Source of the DNA: JAKOVR01 sp031415655
GTDB lineage: Bacteria; Actinomycetota; Acidimicrobiia; Acidimicrobiales; Acidimicrobilacustridaceae
Assembly: GCA_031415655.1 (NCBI GenBank)
Contig: JANOSD010000025.1
Location: 1 to 64,000 of the forward strand
Reading direction: 5' to 3'
DNA: 64,000 nucleotides
Of this stretch, positions 35,365 through 44,434 are shown piece after piece. The notes beneath the pieces were generated by a model. That model was given only the letters and a program-made list of their open reading frames with translations. It did no database searches and was not told the DNA's origin. How positions within the stretch are numbered: the first letter of the stretch is position 1; each line of letters starts with the position of its first letter. The position numbers were made by a program, and so were the translations under genes.

Positions 35365-35443
35365 GACCCGAAGGTAGCCGCCGAGGTCGGAGTCGAGGTG
35401 CATGTGCTTGGGGCGTTCCGGGTCCTTCCGCTACGTTGCGACC

Positions 35444-35932
35444 GTGCCGATCGACATCCCCGCCGACACCCCATTCACTGCCCTTACCGGCGATTCCGGT
35501 CCGGTCGGGCAATGGACCACCAATTTCCATCTCGCCCTCGTAGTGGTTGACCCCTACACCTACGAAAGCTCCTGGATCCTCGAGACCGCAGTGCGGATCC
35601 TGCGAGATTTCGCCGCCGCTGATTGCCGGTGTTCGTTTCTCGTCACGGGCCCGGCTGACGATGCCCGTCAGTTTCTGGGTCCGTTCGTCGAAGAGTTCAT
35701 GGTCTTCGTCGACCCCGAACGTCTGGCGGTCCAGGGCATGGCCCTCGAACAGCTTCCCGCCTTCGTGCACGTCAACGTGAGCAACGAAATCGAAACCAAA
35801 GCAGAAGGCTGGAACCCCGACGACTGGCGCGACGTCGCCGAACACCTCGCCACCCTCATGAGCTGGCAGTGTCCCACGTTGCCCCACACCGCCGACCCAA
35901 AACCGTTCCCCGGAACCCCCGCGCTCGGGTGA
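35444..35932 (+). CDS. Conserved hypothetical protein
   Basis: 162 aa from a GTG (VPIDIPADTPFTALTGDSGP). A mixed alpha/beta pattern, NFHLALVVVDPYTYESSWIL, FVDPERLAVQGMALEQLPAFV, looks like a small Rossmann- or thioredoxin-like fold, but no catalytic motif is present. Codon bias matches the neighbours. Not recognised. Confidence 0.65.
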   Translation: MPIDIPADTPFTALTGDSGPVGQWTTNFHLALVVVDPYTYESSWILETAVRILRDFAAADCRCSFLVTGPADDARQFLGPFVEEFMVFVDPERLAVQGMALEQLPAFVHVNVSNEIETKAEGWNPDDWRDVAEHLATLMSWQCPTLPHTADPKPFPGTPALG

Positions 35933-35963
35933 GCTCCTGGCGCCGAAGCGCTCGTAGGGCGTT

Positions 35964-37631
35964 TTAGGGGGCGGTCGCCACCGCGACATTCTCCAGCGCC
36001 ACGGTGCCCCGCAATTGAGGCAGCCCGGGCCGACCGTTGGGCAGTGTCGACTCGGCGAGACCCGATACCGCCGGCGCGGCGACAAGGTTGTCACGCATCC
36101 GCACGAGGAAAACGAAGGGCAGTTCCAAAGCGAGCTGTTCCTGAATAATTCGGAACTGCTCGGCCTGAGCGGTGACATCGCCGGTGGCGCGCGCCTTGGC
36201 GAGCGCTTCGTCGATCCACCGACTGCTCAGACCAATCCCGTCAGCGCGGCTGTGCAACGTGGCGTGGTCCTCGTCAGGATGCTGCCCGCCAAACATCGGC
36301 ACCAACGCGGCCACAAAACGCCAGTCGGCCACTCGGGCCCGAAGTTCTGGCCCCGCTAACCACCGAGGAACGACAGCTATATCGATCTCCTGCAGCTGGA
36401 ACTCCAACTCCTGCACGAGCCGTCGGTTGATTGCGGTGTCCTCCACCATGAGTTCAAACCGAAGAGAATTGCTGGGATCGGCCCGGCGGGCCAGATCCTC
36501 CTTCGCCGTGTTCGGATCTCGAACCGGCCATTGCGCTTGCCCGAACCACCGCGAACCTTCGCTGAACGGACCCTCCGCTGGAGGGTATTGCCCGTTGAAC
36601 ACTCGGCGCGAGAGTGCGTCGCGATCAATGGCATGGGCGAGCGCAGCTCGGGCATTGGCATCGTTGAACGGCGGACGGTCGGTGGCCAATGCCAACACCA
36701 ACTCCGGGGTCTCACCCGCCTCGTCGGCCTCCAGAACGACCCTCCCCTGTTGTGCGGCAGCCGCCCCCGACGCCATCGGCAACGGCTCGTCGAATTGCGC
36801 CACATCAAGGTCGCCCGACGCCACTATCGCCGACCGAGCGGTGGCGTCGATCACGAAACGGAAGGTGATCGTTGCACTTTTCGCAGGAATCCCCCGCCAG
36901 TACTCGGGGGTGCGCACCACTCGAAGATGCCGACCGCGTTCCCACGCATCGAGCCGGAACGGGCCAGTGCCAACCATCACATCGGGCGTCGGTGGAGCGC
37001 CAGCCTCGGTTCGCGGGGCCACGGCCACCATGCCGAGCTGTCCGGCCAGAACGTGCGGGAATGTTGACCACGGTTCACGCATTTGCACGACAACGGTGTG
37101 CCGCTCCACCGCCTCCACATTGGCCAACAGCGACAAGTCCCCCGCAAAGGTCTGACTTCCCCTGGCTCGGTCCAACATGTCAACCACGACGGCGGCATCG
37201 AAAGGACGGTTGTCGTGGAACCGTACACCGGGCCGAACTTTAATCGTCCACGTTCGCAGGTCTTCCGATGGGGTGACCGATTCGGCCAGAACCGGTTGCA
37301 GATCGAGCCGTTCGTCGTAGGCCATCAATGGATCGAAGACGGCCCGCGCCACCTGGTAGGTCGCTCGATCGAAAATATGGCTCACCGGGTCGAGAGAGCC
37401 CGGTTCGTTCTCCAGACCAAAACGAACCCCGCCGGGAGAATCGGGGGTGTCACCTGCCGCTGAAGGCATCGTGGTGCCGGGCACGCCCGATCCAGGGGTG
37501 GTCGCGATCGGAGATGACGGCGGAGGGCTCGGTTCCGGGTCTCGGGTACAGCTGCCGACCGCGAACGCCAGCATGGTGGATACGAGCACGCCCGCCAACG
37601 CCGCAGTACGTCGACCCCGACGAGCGGTCAC
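35964..37631 (-). CDS. Peptide/oligopeptide-type ABC substrate-binding lipoprotein (SBP_bac_5)
   Basis: 555 aa from a GTG overlapping the glycosyltransferase stop (GTGA). Signal peptide with lipobox AVGSC, then a Ser/Pro/Thr linker and the family-5 binding fold: GLENEPGSLDPVSHIFDRA, LAESVTPSEDLRTWTIKVRP then GVRFHDNRPF, VGTGPFRLDAWERG. Normally it delivers peptides or glycans to an ABC permease, but no permease or ATPase gene is adjacent. Translational coupling to a GT39 enzyme is unusual and may mean it binds an envelope glycan or acts as an orphan chaperone/sensor. Confidence 0.88.
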   Translation of the reverse strand: MTARRGRRTAALAGVLVSTMLAFAVGSCTRDPEPSPPPSSPIATTPGSGVPGTTMPSAAGDTPDSPGGVRFGLENEPGSLDPVSHIFDRATYQVARAVFDPLMAYDERLDLQPVLAESVTPSEDLRTWTIKVRPGVRFHDNRPFDAAVVVDMLDRARGSQTFAGDLSLLANVEAVERHTVVVQMREPWSTFPHVLAGQLGMVAVAPRTEAGAPPTPDVMVGTGPFRLDAWERGRHLRVVRTPEYWRGIPAKSATITFRFVIDATARSAIVASGDLDVAQFDEPLPMASGAAAAQQGRVVLEADEAGETPELVLALATDRPPFNDANARAALAHAIDRDALSRRVFNGQYPPAEGPFSEGSRWFGQAQWPVRDPNTAKEDLARRADPSNSLRFELMVEDTAINRRLVQELEFQLQEIDIAVVPRWLAGPELRARVADWRFVAALVPMFGGQHPDEDHATLHSRADGIGLSSRWIDEALAKARATGDVTAQAEQFRIIQEQLALELPFVFLVRMRDNLVAAPAVSGLAESTLPNGRPGLPQLRGTVALENVAVATAP

Positions 37632-39085
37632 GGGGAACGCAGCCAAACCACGGCTCGACGAACCGCAAGATCGATGCCGATTGCCGCCGCGATGACCAAT
37701 GCCACGTCGGCGGGAATGCGGTAACGGGTGATGCCAAAGCTGAGCATGGCGGTGAGCGTGACCGCGGCAGCGAGGCCGACGATGGGGCTCAGCGGTATAC
37801 CGCGGCGACGCAGATCGAGGATGCCGAGCACGCCAAACGGAATCAACACCGCATAAAACCACAGCCCGATGCGCGACGGGGCCTCTCCCCGACCTTCGAG
37901 CACCGTGTTGAATCGAATGTTCCCCTCGACGTCGTAGAGATCCCACATACGACCCGCTCGCGCCAGCATCACCACCGGAAGCTGATCGGCGTTGGCCGTG
38001 ATGTACGTGATCGCCTGGGAACGGGCCTCGGCATCGGCGACCTCTTCTGACGCCATCGCGGGGTTCGTGTCGAGTGGGGTGAGCCTGCTGGCACAAGCAA
38101 ACGAGTAGTAACCGATCGCGTCGCCGTAGAACGCCTGATCACACGAGCCATGAATGAGCACCATGCCGGTTCCCGAGGTAACGGTGACCGGAGTAGGAAA
38201 ACGGGAGAGGTTGTAGGCCACCCACGGCGCCAGGACGGCAAATGTGACGGCACTCACGACCGCACCATGGGCAAGTCGGCGCTGCAGCGTGAGCGAACGC
38301 ATACCCCACAGCAGTGACGGCAAGGTGAAGGCCAACAAGAAGACGCCCTCGCCCCGAGTGAGGCTCGACAGGCCAATCATCCCTCCCAGGATCACCGCGC
38401 TTGCCCACCCCGCCTTGGCCCAAAAGTGATAACACGCCATGATCAGCACGGCCACGATCGGGATGTACACCGACTCGGAGAGGTAACGAAAGTCGTTGAT
38501 CCACAACATCGGATAGGTCGCGGCAAGAAGGGCCGCCAACGGGGCTACCACGTGGCGCCGACGACCTCCGATCTGCCATGCCGCCAATCCAATCAGTGCC
38601 ACCCCGAGCGTGCCGATCAGCACCTGCGCCTTGCGGTGATCGTCCACGTCGGTGACGCCAGCTTTGATGAGCGTGGCGAGGAACACGGTGTAGACCGGAG
38701 GATGACCAGCCCCGGGCTGGAGCTGGGCGACGTCGGTTCGCAGTTGTCCTTGAAGCCACGCCGTGGGGTTGGCAAATCCCTGACCGTCGGCGAGTAATTG
38801 CGCCTGCGTGCGGTAGTAGTAGGCGTCGCCCCAGCCAATGTCCGCAAAACATCCCTCGGGAGGTTTCTCCCCGAAGTAGGTGGGTTCTGGACAGGTTGGG
38901 TAGCTGACCGTGACGGCGTACCAACGAATGCCAAAGCCGACGAGTGAGGCAAGAGCGACCAACACGAGTGTGATCGTCAGCCCCCGCCGGCCTTGGATCC
39001 GCTCGTCACCGACGTCCAGGCGAGCAGGGCTCGGCGTGAGGGGACCCTCAGGAACGATGTCGGAAGTGGTTTCGAGCGTGGTCAT
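37628..39085 (-). CDS. GT39/PMT-like membrane glycosyltransferase, single module
   Basis: 485 aa, about 10-12 membrane helices. First outer loop FADIGWGDAYYYRTQAQLL contains the acidic GDA element, followed by HPPVYTVF, WLxDFRYLSES-like helix ends, LTRGEGVFLL and PWVAYNLSRF. The same order occurs in the second half of the 811-aa protein at 1482, so this is the basic form of the family in this genome. ATG at 39083-39085 chosen; the in-frame extension overlaps the SDR gene. Lipid-linked sugar donor expected, acceptor unknown. Confidence 0.82.
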   Translation of the reverse strand: MTTLETTSDIVPEGPLTPSPARLDVGDERIQGRRGLTITLVLVALASLVGFGIRWYAVTVSYPTCPEPTYFGEKPPEGCFADIGWGDAYYYRTQAQLLADGQGFANPTAWLQGQLRTDVAQLQPGAGHPPVYTVFLATLIKAGVTDVDDHRKAQVLIGTLGVALIGLAAWQIGGRRRHVVAPLAALLAATYPMLWINDFRYLSESVYIPIVAVLIMACYHFWAKAGWASAVILGGMIGLSSLTRGEGVFLLAFTLPSLLWGMRSLTLQRRLAHGAVVSAVTFAVLAPWVAYNLSRFPTPVTVTSGTGMVLIHGSCDQAFYGDAIGYYSFACASRLTPLDTNPAMASEEVADAEARSQAITYITANADQLPVVMLARAGRMWDLYDVEGNIRFNTVLEGRGEAPSRIGLWFYAVLIPFGVLGILDLRRRGIPLSPIVGLAAAVTLTAMLSFGITRYRIPADVALVIAAAIGIDLAVRRAVVWLRSP

Positions 39086-39117
39086 CGTAGCGAAGGGTGC
39101 GGCAGGAGCGCCCGAGG

Positions 39118-39906
39118 TTACCGAGCTGTCCACCCGCCATCCACGGTCAGGGTATGCCCTGTGACGTAGGTGCTGGCGTCACCCGCCAAGAACAGCAGTG
39201 CGCCGTCGAGCTCGTGCTCCTCCCCGCCGCGACCCATGGGATCGTTGCGTTGGAGAAACGTCTGTGAGGCTGGGTCCTCAAACATCACCGTGGTCATCTC
39301 GCTGGGAAACCAGCCAGGAGCGATGGCGTTCACCCGCACACCCTTACGGGCCCATTGCACCGCCAGCTCACGAGTGAGGTTCACCACTCCGCCTTTCGAT
39401 GCGGCGTAGGACGCCTGCTTGATCGGCGCCGCAGCCACGAGCCCCAGGATCGAAGCGATATTCACAATCGAACCGTTGCTCTGCTCGATCATTTGTCGAC
39501 CGACGAGTTGTGTGAGCGCAAACAGGCTGGTGAGGTTCACGTCGACCACCTGCGCGAAGTGGTCCACCGGCTCGTCTTCGGCCGCCATCGGTGTGCCGAT
39601 ACCCGCGTTGTTCACGAGCACATCGATGCGCCCGGACACGGCGAGCGCGGCGTCAACCAGCGTTTGCCGATCCGACGCGCTCGTGACATCGCCCACGACC
39701 GCTATCCCTCGATTCAGGCCAGCCGCAGTGGCCTCCAACTGCTCCGCCCGACGAGCACTCACCACGACCGTGGCGCCGGCGGCATCGAGCACCTTGGCAA
39801 ACCGGGCGCCCAGCCCGCCCGATGCTCCGGTGACGATGGCCACGCGGCCGTCGAGCCGGAAGAGGTGATCGAGACTGAGGGTATCGGTGGAGCTTTGGGC
39901 GGTCAT
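39118..39906 (-). CDS. Short-chain dehydrogenase/reductase
   Basis: 262-aa classical SDR: NAD(P)-binding TGASGGLG, NNAG, IVNIAS with catalytic Ser, YAASK with catalytic Tyr/Lys, and APGWFPSEM. The C-terminus DASTYVTGHTLTVDGGW is typical of FabG-like enzymes. Lies 21 bp downstream of the TetR gene and 32 bp before the glycosyltransferase, same strand, so it may be controlled from the TetR promoter. Confidence 0.93.
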   Translation of the reverse strand: MTAQSSTDTLSLDHLFRLDGRVAIVTGASGGLGARFAKVLDAAGATVVVSARRAEQLEATAAGLNRGIAVVGDVTSASDRQTLVDAALAVSGRIDVLVNNAGIGTPMAAEDEPVDHFAQVVDVNLTSLFALTQLVGRQMIEQSNGSIVNIASILGLVAAAPIKQASYAASKGGVVNLTRELAVQWARKGVRVNAIAPGWFPSEMTTVMFEDPASQTFLQRNDPMGRGGEEHELDGALLFLAGDASTYVTGHTLTVDGGWTAR

Positions 39907-39927
39907 GGGCGAAGTATGGCCGACCGA

Positions 39928-40533
39928 TCAACGAGTGGAGGGGGCGACCCACGCGCCGAACATCCCGAGCAAGCCATTGGTGGACAACGTGATGAACTCT
40001 TCGTCGCGATCAGGTTCGCCGACGTCAAGCCACGTCACCACGCCGTCCATCAAGTAGCGCACAACCGATCTCGCCGCCCACGCCCTCGATACCGGATCGA
40101 CGATGCGCTCACCGAAGAGCATCAGGGCGATGCCCACGGCTCCGTCCCACAACTCGGACACGTATTGACGAAACTGGGGCTCGCGCACGGCGTGCACGAA
40201 CAGCAGCCGGACCGCATCGGGGTTCTGGCGGGCAACCGTGAGAATCGCCCGAGTGGTGAACCCGAAACGTTCGGATACGGGCCGTTGCATCTCGTGAGCC
40301 AGCTCATCGCGAATACGGGCGCTGATGTCAGCCAGTACGGCGCGGTAGAGGTCCTCCTTCGAGTCGAAATGTCGGTACACGATGAGTTTGGTGACGCCCG
40401 CCTCGGCGGCGACGTCGTCCATTGAGGTGGTGGCGAAACCGGTGCGGGCGAACGCCGTAGCCGCCGCCAACAGGATTGAGGCCGACCGTTCTTCCCTGTT
40501 CAGGAGTTGGCGGCGTGTCGTTCGGGTCGACAT
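39928..40533 (-). CDS. TetR-family repressor
   Basis: 201 aa from the ATG at 40531-40533; a TTG nine bases upstream is possible. N-terminal HTH: ILLAAATAFARTGFATTSM then DVAAEAGVTKLIVYRHFDSK, the classic TetR_N signature. C-terminal ligand-binding helices are typical of fatty-acid/xenobiotic TetR proteins. A 10-bp perfect inverted repeat lies directly upstream, between this gene and the divergent diiron gene, so it very likely represses both. Confidence 0.93.
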   Translation of the reverse strand: MSTRTTRRQLLNREERSASILLAAATAFARTGFATTSMDDVAAEAGVTKLIVYRHFDSKEDLYRAVLADISARIRDELAHEMQRPVSERFGFTTRAILTVARQNPDAVRLLFVHAVREPQFRQYVSELWDGAVGIALMLFGERIVDPVSRAWAARSVVRYLMDGVVTWLDVGEPDRDEEFITLSTNGLLGMFGAWVAPSTR

Positions 40534-40537
40534 GGTT

Positions 40538-40569
40538 GCCAAGTGTATACGTAGGAGTTTACACTTGGC
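40538..40569. promoter_or_regulatory. TetR operator (10-bp inverted repeat)
   Basis: GCCAAGTGTA at 40538-40547 and TACACTTGGC at 40560-40569 are perfect inverted arms with a 12-bp spacer that itself holds TACGTA. The site starts 5 bp before the tetR ATG and ends 31 bp before the diiron ATG, so bound repressor would block both promoters. Confidence 0.85.
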
Positions 40570-40600
40570 GGATCGTCAGCCACTCCAGGGGGAACCGGCC

Positions 40601-41749
40601 ATGAGCGCAACGCACACCGATCAGGTGGATTACACCGATACCGAATTGCTCGCGTCCCATAGCTACGCCGAACCGCTGGTGGCCAATGGGATTCCCTGCC
40701 ACGGTGGTTTTGATGACTCGGGCACCTACGTCTCACCCCGAACCCTGCACCGTGTCCCTGCCATCGATGCGTGGGAACGTAAACGGGTCGCCGATAGTGG
40801 GGCACCCATCCTTCATCTCCCGCTCGACACTTGGCCGGAACACTTCCCCAACGTCGCGCAGGCCAAGTTCCTGATCGGCAACGGCGTCACCGCGCCCACC
40901 GTGAGCGAACTCACGCGGATCGGTACGGTCGAAGGATTCGGCGCCATGATGCGCTACATACCGCTTCCCGATTTCCAGACGGCAATCGCCGATTCGATTG
41001 AGGGCACGGCGGTAGATCACATCCGCAAGGGGCTGTTTGAGGCCCATAGTCGTGATGAGGCCGGGTGGGAAGACGAGGCCGGTCACGATCGCATGTGGTT
41101 CGCCGCTCGTGACATTGCCTTCGAGAACCCGATCACGGCCGACCAGACCGCCGCGTTGTTGGCTCGCATGGGCATTCCAGCTCCCGGTGGTCCCATGCCC
41201 GACTTCGAAAAGCTGCGAGCGGCGGCGATTGCATCCCGCGTGCTCCCGCACGACATCCCCTTCGAGCTGGAGTCGGTGTTGGTCCGCATGATCGGGCTGC
41301 TCTTCATCGAACTGTCGGCCTTCCGAGCCTTCACGTGGGCCGAGGAGGTGCTCGCCGATCCCCAGCTCGTGGCCGGCAATGGTGAGGCGGCACGAATCGT
41401 GAGCTACATCCGTCAGGACGAGACTCCGCACGTCGGTTACCTTCAGGTGGCGTTGAGCGAGCTACGGGATCGCACGTGGCAAGGCGACGCCGGTCGCACC
41501 TATGCCGGTGATGAAATGATCCGGCTGTTGTGGGACAAGGCCCTCGACGAATCGCTCTTTGCCCGTCGAGGAGACTTCCTCCGGCTCATCGTGCGAGAGA
41601 TCAGCGGAGCCGTCGATGGACGCACCGACGCCGCCGATCTTCTCGACGAGTTCTTCTCCCTTGGGAGCGTCGAACGGCTCGCCGACGGCACGCTCATCGA
41701 GCGCACCCCCGGTGGCGCCGAAGTTCGCGTCGAACCCGTTGCCGCCTGA
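40601..41749 (+). CDS. Ferritin-like diiron protein controlled by TetR
   Basis: 382 aa, GGGGGA eight bases before the ATG. Two carboxylate-His pairs typical of a diiron four-helix bundle are visible: E147 and E159-x2-H162 (EAGH), then E237 and E274-x2-H277 (ETPH). That E...ExxH...E...ExxH order fits oxygen-activating or ferritin-like enzymes. I do not recognise the exact family or substrate. The divergent TetR gene and shared operator suggest induction by a small hydrophobic ligand, possibly its substrate. Single gene, convergent with the DUF1501 gene. Confidence 0.8.
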   Translation: MSATHTDQVDYTDTELLASHSYAEPLVANGIPCHGGFDDSGTYVSPRTLHRVPAIDAWERKRVADSGAPILHLPLDTWPEHFPNVAQAKFLIGNGVTAPTVSELTRIGTVEGFGAMMRYIPLPDFQTAIADSIEGTAVDHIRKGLFEAHSRDEAGWEDEAGHDRMWFAARDIAFENPITADQTAALLARMGIPAPGGPMPDFEKLRAAAIASRVLPHDIPFELESVLVRMIGLLFIELSAFRAFTWAEEVLADPQLVAGNGEAARIVSYIRQDETPHVGYLQVALSELRDRTWQGDAGRTYAGDEMIRLLWDKALDESLFARRGDFLRLIVREISGAVDGRTDAADLLDEFFSLGSVERLADGTLIERTPGGAEVRVEPVAA

Positions 41750-41778
41750 CCGGTCAGACCGGACCAGCCTGTTCTTGG

Positions 41779-43107
41779 TCAGGCCAGTCCTACCGGAGCG
41801 TGACCGGCACCGAGCACCTCATCCACCGGACCGCCAAGCCAGTGGAGCACCGACGCATACAACGACCGGGTGTCCACTTCGACGGCAAGGTCCCCCTTGT
41901 CGAGGGCGGCGAGGTCGTAGCCTCCGCCAATGAATCGGGGGGCAACCATCGGCCCACTGAGAAAGCTGACCCCGCCTTTGCCGTGATCGGTTCCGTCGCC
42001 GTTTTCGGCCACTCGCCGACCGAATTCGCTGGTAGTCACGAGCAGCACGTCCTGGGCGTCGCCACCGGCGGTGATCGCGGCGCTAAATGCGACAATACCG
42101 GCGCTCACATCGGCGAGCAATGCTGCGTGCTGCTCCGCCTGGCCGGCGTGGGTGTCGAAGCCGCCGGCAGACACCACAATTACGCGGGTACCGAGGTCGA
42201 GATCGATGATCCGAGCGGCGGATTTCAACAACGCCGTGATCTTCCCATCCGGGGCTTCATCTGGAGCGCCATCGGGTTCGTCGTTTGCCGCGTCGACGGC
42301 CAGCGCGGGACCGAAGGTTTCGATGCCCCGCAGCGTGGCCGGCCACGAGTGGCGGGCCACATCGAGTAACGATTCACCACCGGTGGGGGCCGGTCCGGAG
42401 GGGGCCGGTCCCGCGGTGGCCCGGAGCGCCGCCGAGAGCTGCGCCGCATCGGCCCCACGCGGGGCGCGTAACGAGAAACCTCTGGGGTCGAGAATCACCG
42501 TGGAAGCGGCCTGGTGTCCGATCAGCATCGGTGCCGTGGAGCCGAGAGCTACCGCAGTGAGCGGGTTGGCAGGATCTTGCTGCGTATCGAGCCAACGTCC
42601 GAGCCACCCCGTCGTTCGCACCGCCCCGGGTTGGGCGGACCACCACGTGTCCAGAGCAGCAAAGTGTGATCGGCTCTGCTCCGCGAAACCCACACCGGCG
42701 ATCGCCGACAGCTGGCCGGCATCCCACAGGGGCGCGAGTGACGCCAACACCGGCGACAACCCGTACGCCGTCGATCCCGTCAGAGGTTTCGCCGTACCGT
42801 CGGCCACCGAAAGGGTGGCGCGATAGTCGTGATAGAGACCGTCGTTGAGCGGCACCAGTGTGTTCAGCGCGTCGTTGCCACCATCCAGGGCGAGCACGAC
42901 CACCACCGATCGGGTTCCCGGCAGAATCGACGGCAACGTGGACCCGCCCCCGGCGCCCGGAACCGGGGACCCATTCGACGCCAGACCGGGTGAAAGGGGC
43001 CGGTCTTCGAGGTGTTCGCGGACGAGGGCGTCCCACAGCGCATACCCGCCGACGGCCGTGCCGGCCGCCGCTCCGCCGCCAATCAGGAAACTCCGTCTCG
43101 AGAGCAT
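41779..43107 (-). CDS. DUF1501 secreted protein (Tat substrate)
   Basis: 442 aa. Twin-arginine signal LSRRSFLIGGGAAAGTAVGG, then DUF1501 landmarks VVVLALDGGNDALNTLVP, VSAGGFDTHAGQ, LLVTTSEFGRRVAENG and DHGKGGVSFLSG. The family is sulfatase-like, exported folded, role unknown. The ATG overlaps the DUF1800 stop by one base (TGATG); the two families are usually found as a pair and probably form a complex. A longer upstream frame is a shadow. Confidence 0.92.
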   Translation of the reverse strand: MLSRRSFLIGGGAAAGTAVGGYALWDALVREHLEDRPLSPGLASNGSPVPGAGGGSTLPSILPGTRSVVVVLALDGGNDALNTLVPLNDGLYHDYRATLSVADGTAKPLTGSTAYGLSPVLASLAPLWDAGQLSAIAGVGFAEQSRSHFAALDTWWSAQPGAVRTTGWLGRWLDTQQDPANPLTAVALGSTAPMLIGHQAASTVILDPRGFSLRAPRGADAAQLSAALRATAGPAPSGPAPTGGESLLDVARHSWPATLRGIETFGPALAVDAANDEPDGAPDEAPDGKITALLKSAARIIDLDLGTRVIVVSAGGFDTHAGQAEQHAALLADVSAGIVAFSAAITAGGDAQDVLLVTTSEFGRRVAENGDGTDHGKGGVSFLSGPMVAPRFIGGGYDLAALDKGDLAVEVDTRSLYASVLHWLGGPVDEVLGAGHAPVGLA

Positions 43108-44381
43108 CAGATCACCACCATGTCTGGTGACGCCATGGCCACCGTGAGTCGGGTACGGCCGGCTTGAGCACTGGCGGTAATGGCACCGAGCGCCGCTTGG
43201 GTCGGTGACGTGAATCCCTCCGGACGCCCAAGGGCGTCGGCCAGGGCCGTCCAATCGCCGGCCGTGGCCGCTTCAAGTGCGGGCCCATCCATGGGCGCGA
43301 CATCGGCGATGATCGCGGCCATTGCCCCTCGCGCCAAGGTGGTGGCGGACGACAGCCACGCCCGGCCGCTAGGCCATCCGGCCACGTTGGGCGCATCCAT
43401 CGGCAACTGGCCGGCCGCCTGCAGTTGCCGGCCGACCGGTTGGGAGATTCGAGCGATCGGCGCTCCTGTAGCTCGCACCATCGCCGCAAACCACGGCACC
43501 GGTGCCCAAACGAGCGGCACGCCGGCGCCGTCGAGCCCAGCTTCGAGGAGGCGTCGAACGGTTGGTCTCACGACGAGGCCGTCGTCGCGAAATTGGGTAG
43601 TAAGGCGTTCCAACCGCGCCGGATCGGTCGGTTCACCAAGGATTGCTTTGGCCAATCGCCCAACCACGAACGCTGGGCATGCATGGTGTTGCACGATCGC
43701 ATCGATCGCCGTATCCACGTCGTGCACACCCTCGACGCCGAGGTACCGACGAGGCGTGTCATCGTGACTGCGGGGGTCGAACCGCGCCTCGCCCGTCTTT
43801 CGTTCTACCCGAAATCCGGTGAAGGCCCCCGCGCCCACACGCACTTCACTCTCGTCGAAGTTCCCGATCCCGAGTGCGAACAGCTCCAGGACTTCACGCC
43901 CATAGTTCTCGTTCACTGCTCCTTTCCGATTCGTATTGCCGTCGAGGTAGAGGAGCATTGCTGGGTCCACCGTTACGGCCCGCAGGAGGTCACGGAACGG
44001 TCCGGCACCGCGATCGTGGAACATCTGCATCTGTCGCACCATCAAGGCGGGTGACTTCACGACCCGCATCGTGGATACGAGATGCCCATGCCAAAACCAT
44101 CGCATCCATTCCTCCAGCGGACGAGGCGTGCTCGCCATCGCGGCGATCCACGCCAGCGGAATCTCTCCCCGGTTCTTCTTGGCCGGCGCCGCTTGCCCGT
44201 CGACCGAGAGGTCGATGCCCACCCAGGGATCGGGGGCCACCGCCACACCGCGTCCATCGGGATCGACGAGATCGTCGAGCACCGCATCGACCCCCTGGGA
44301 TTCCAACCGATCGAGATCACCGGGGCCGAGACCGAACCCGGCCCGGCGGGTCAACCATGCGATCTTTCCTCGCTCGTCCAT
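43107..44381 (-). CDS. DUF1800 protein
   Basis: 424 aa. IAWLTRRAGFGLGPGDLDRL at the N-terminus, EEWMRWFWHGHLVSTMRVVK, AMLLYLDGNTNRKG, NENYGREVLELFALGIG and LPMDAPNVAGWPSGRAWLS are the hallmark DUF1800 motifs. Function unknown; always linked to DUF1501. ATG at 44379-44381 preferred to a TTG 15 bases upstream. Probable first gene of the pair's operon. Confidence 0.92.
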   Translation of the reverse strand: MDERGKIAWLTRRAGFGLGPGDLDRLESQGVDAVLDDLVDPDGRGVAVAPDPWVGIDLSVDGQAAPAKKNRGEIPLAWIAAMASTPRPLEEWMRWFWHGHLVSTMRVVKSPALMVRQMQMFHDRGAGPFRDLLRAVTVDPAMLLYLDGNTNRKGAVNENYGREVLELFALGIGNFDESEVRVGAGAFTGFRVERKTGEARFDPRSHDDTPRRYLGVEGVHDVDTAIDAIVQHHACPAFVVGRLAKAILGEPTDPARLERLTTQFRDDGLVVRPTVRRLLEAGLDGAGVPLVWAPVPWFAAMVRATGAPIARISQPVGRQLQAAGQLPMDAPNVAGWPSGRAWLSSATTLARGAMAAIIADVAPMDGPALEAATAGDWTALADALGRPEGFTSPTQAALGAITASAQAGRTRLTVAMASPDMVVI

Positions 44382-44434
44382 GACAAGAGTGTGCAACGCG
44401 AATGTGAGGAACCGATGAGCAGTAGATTCGAACC

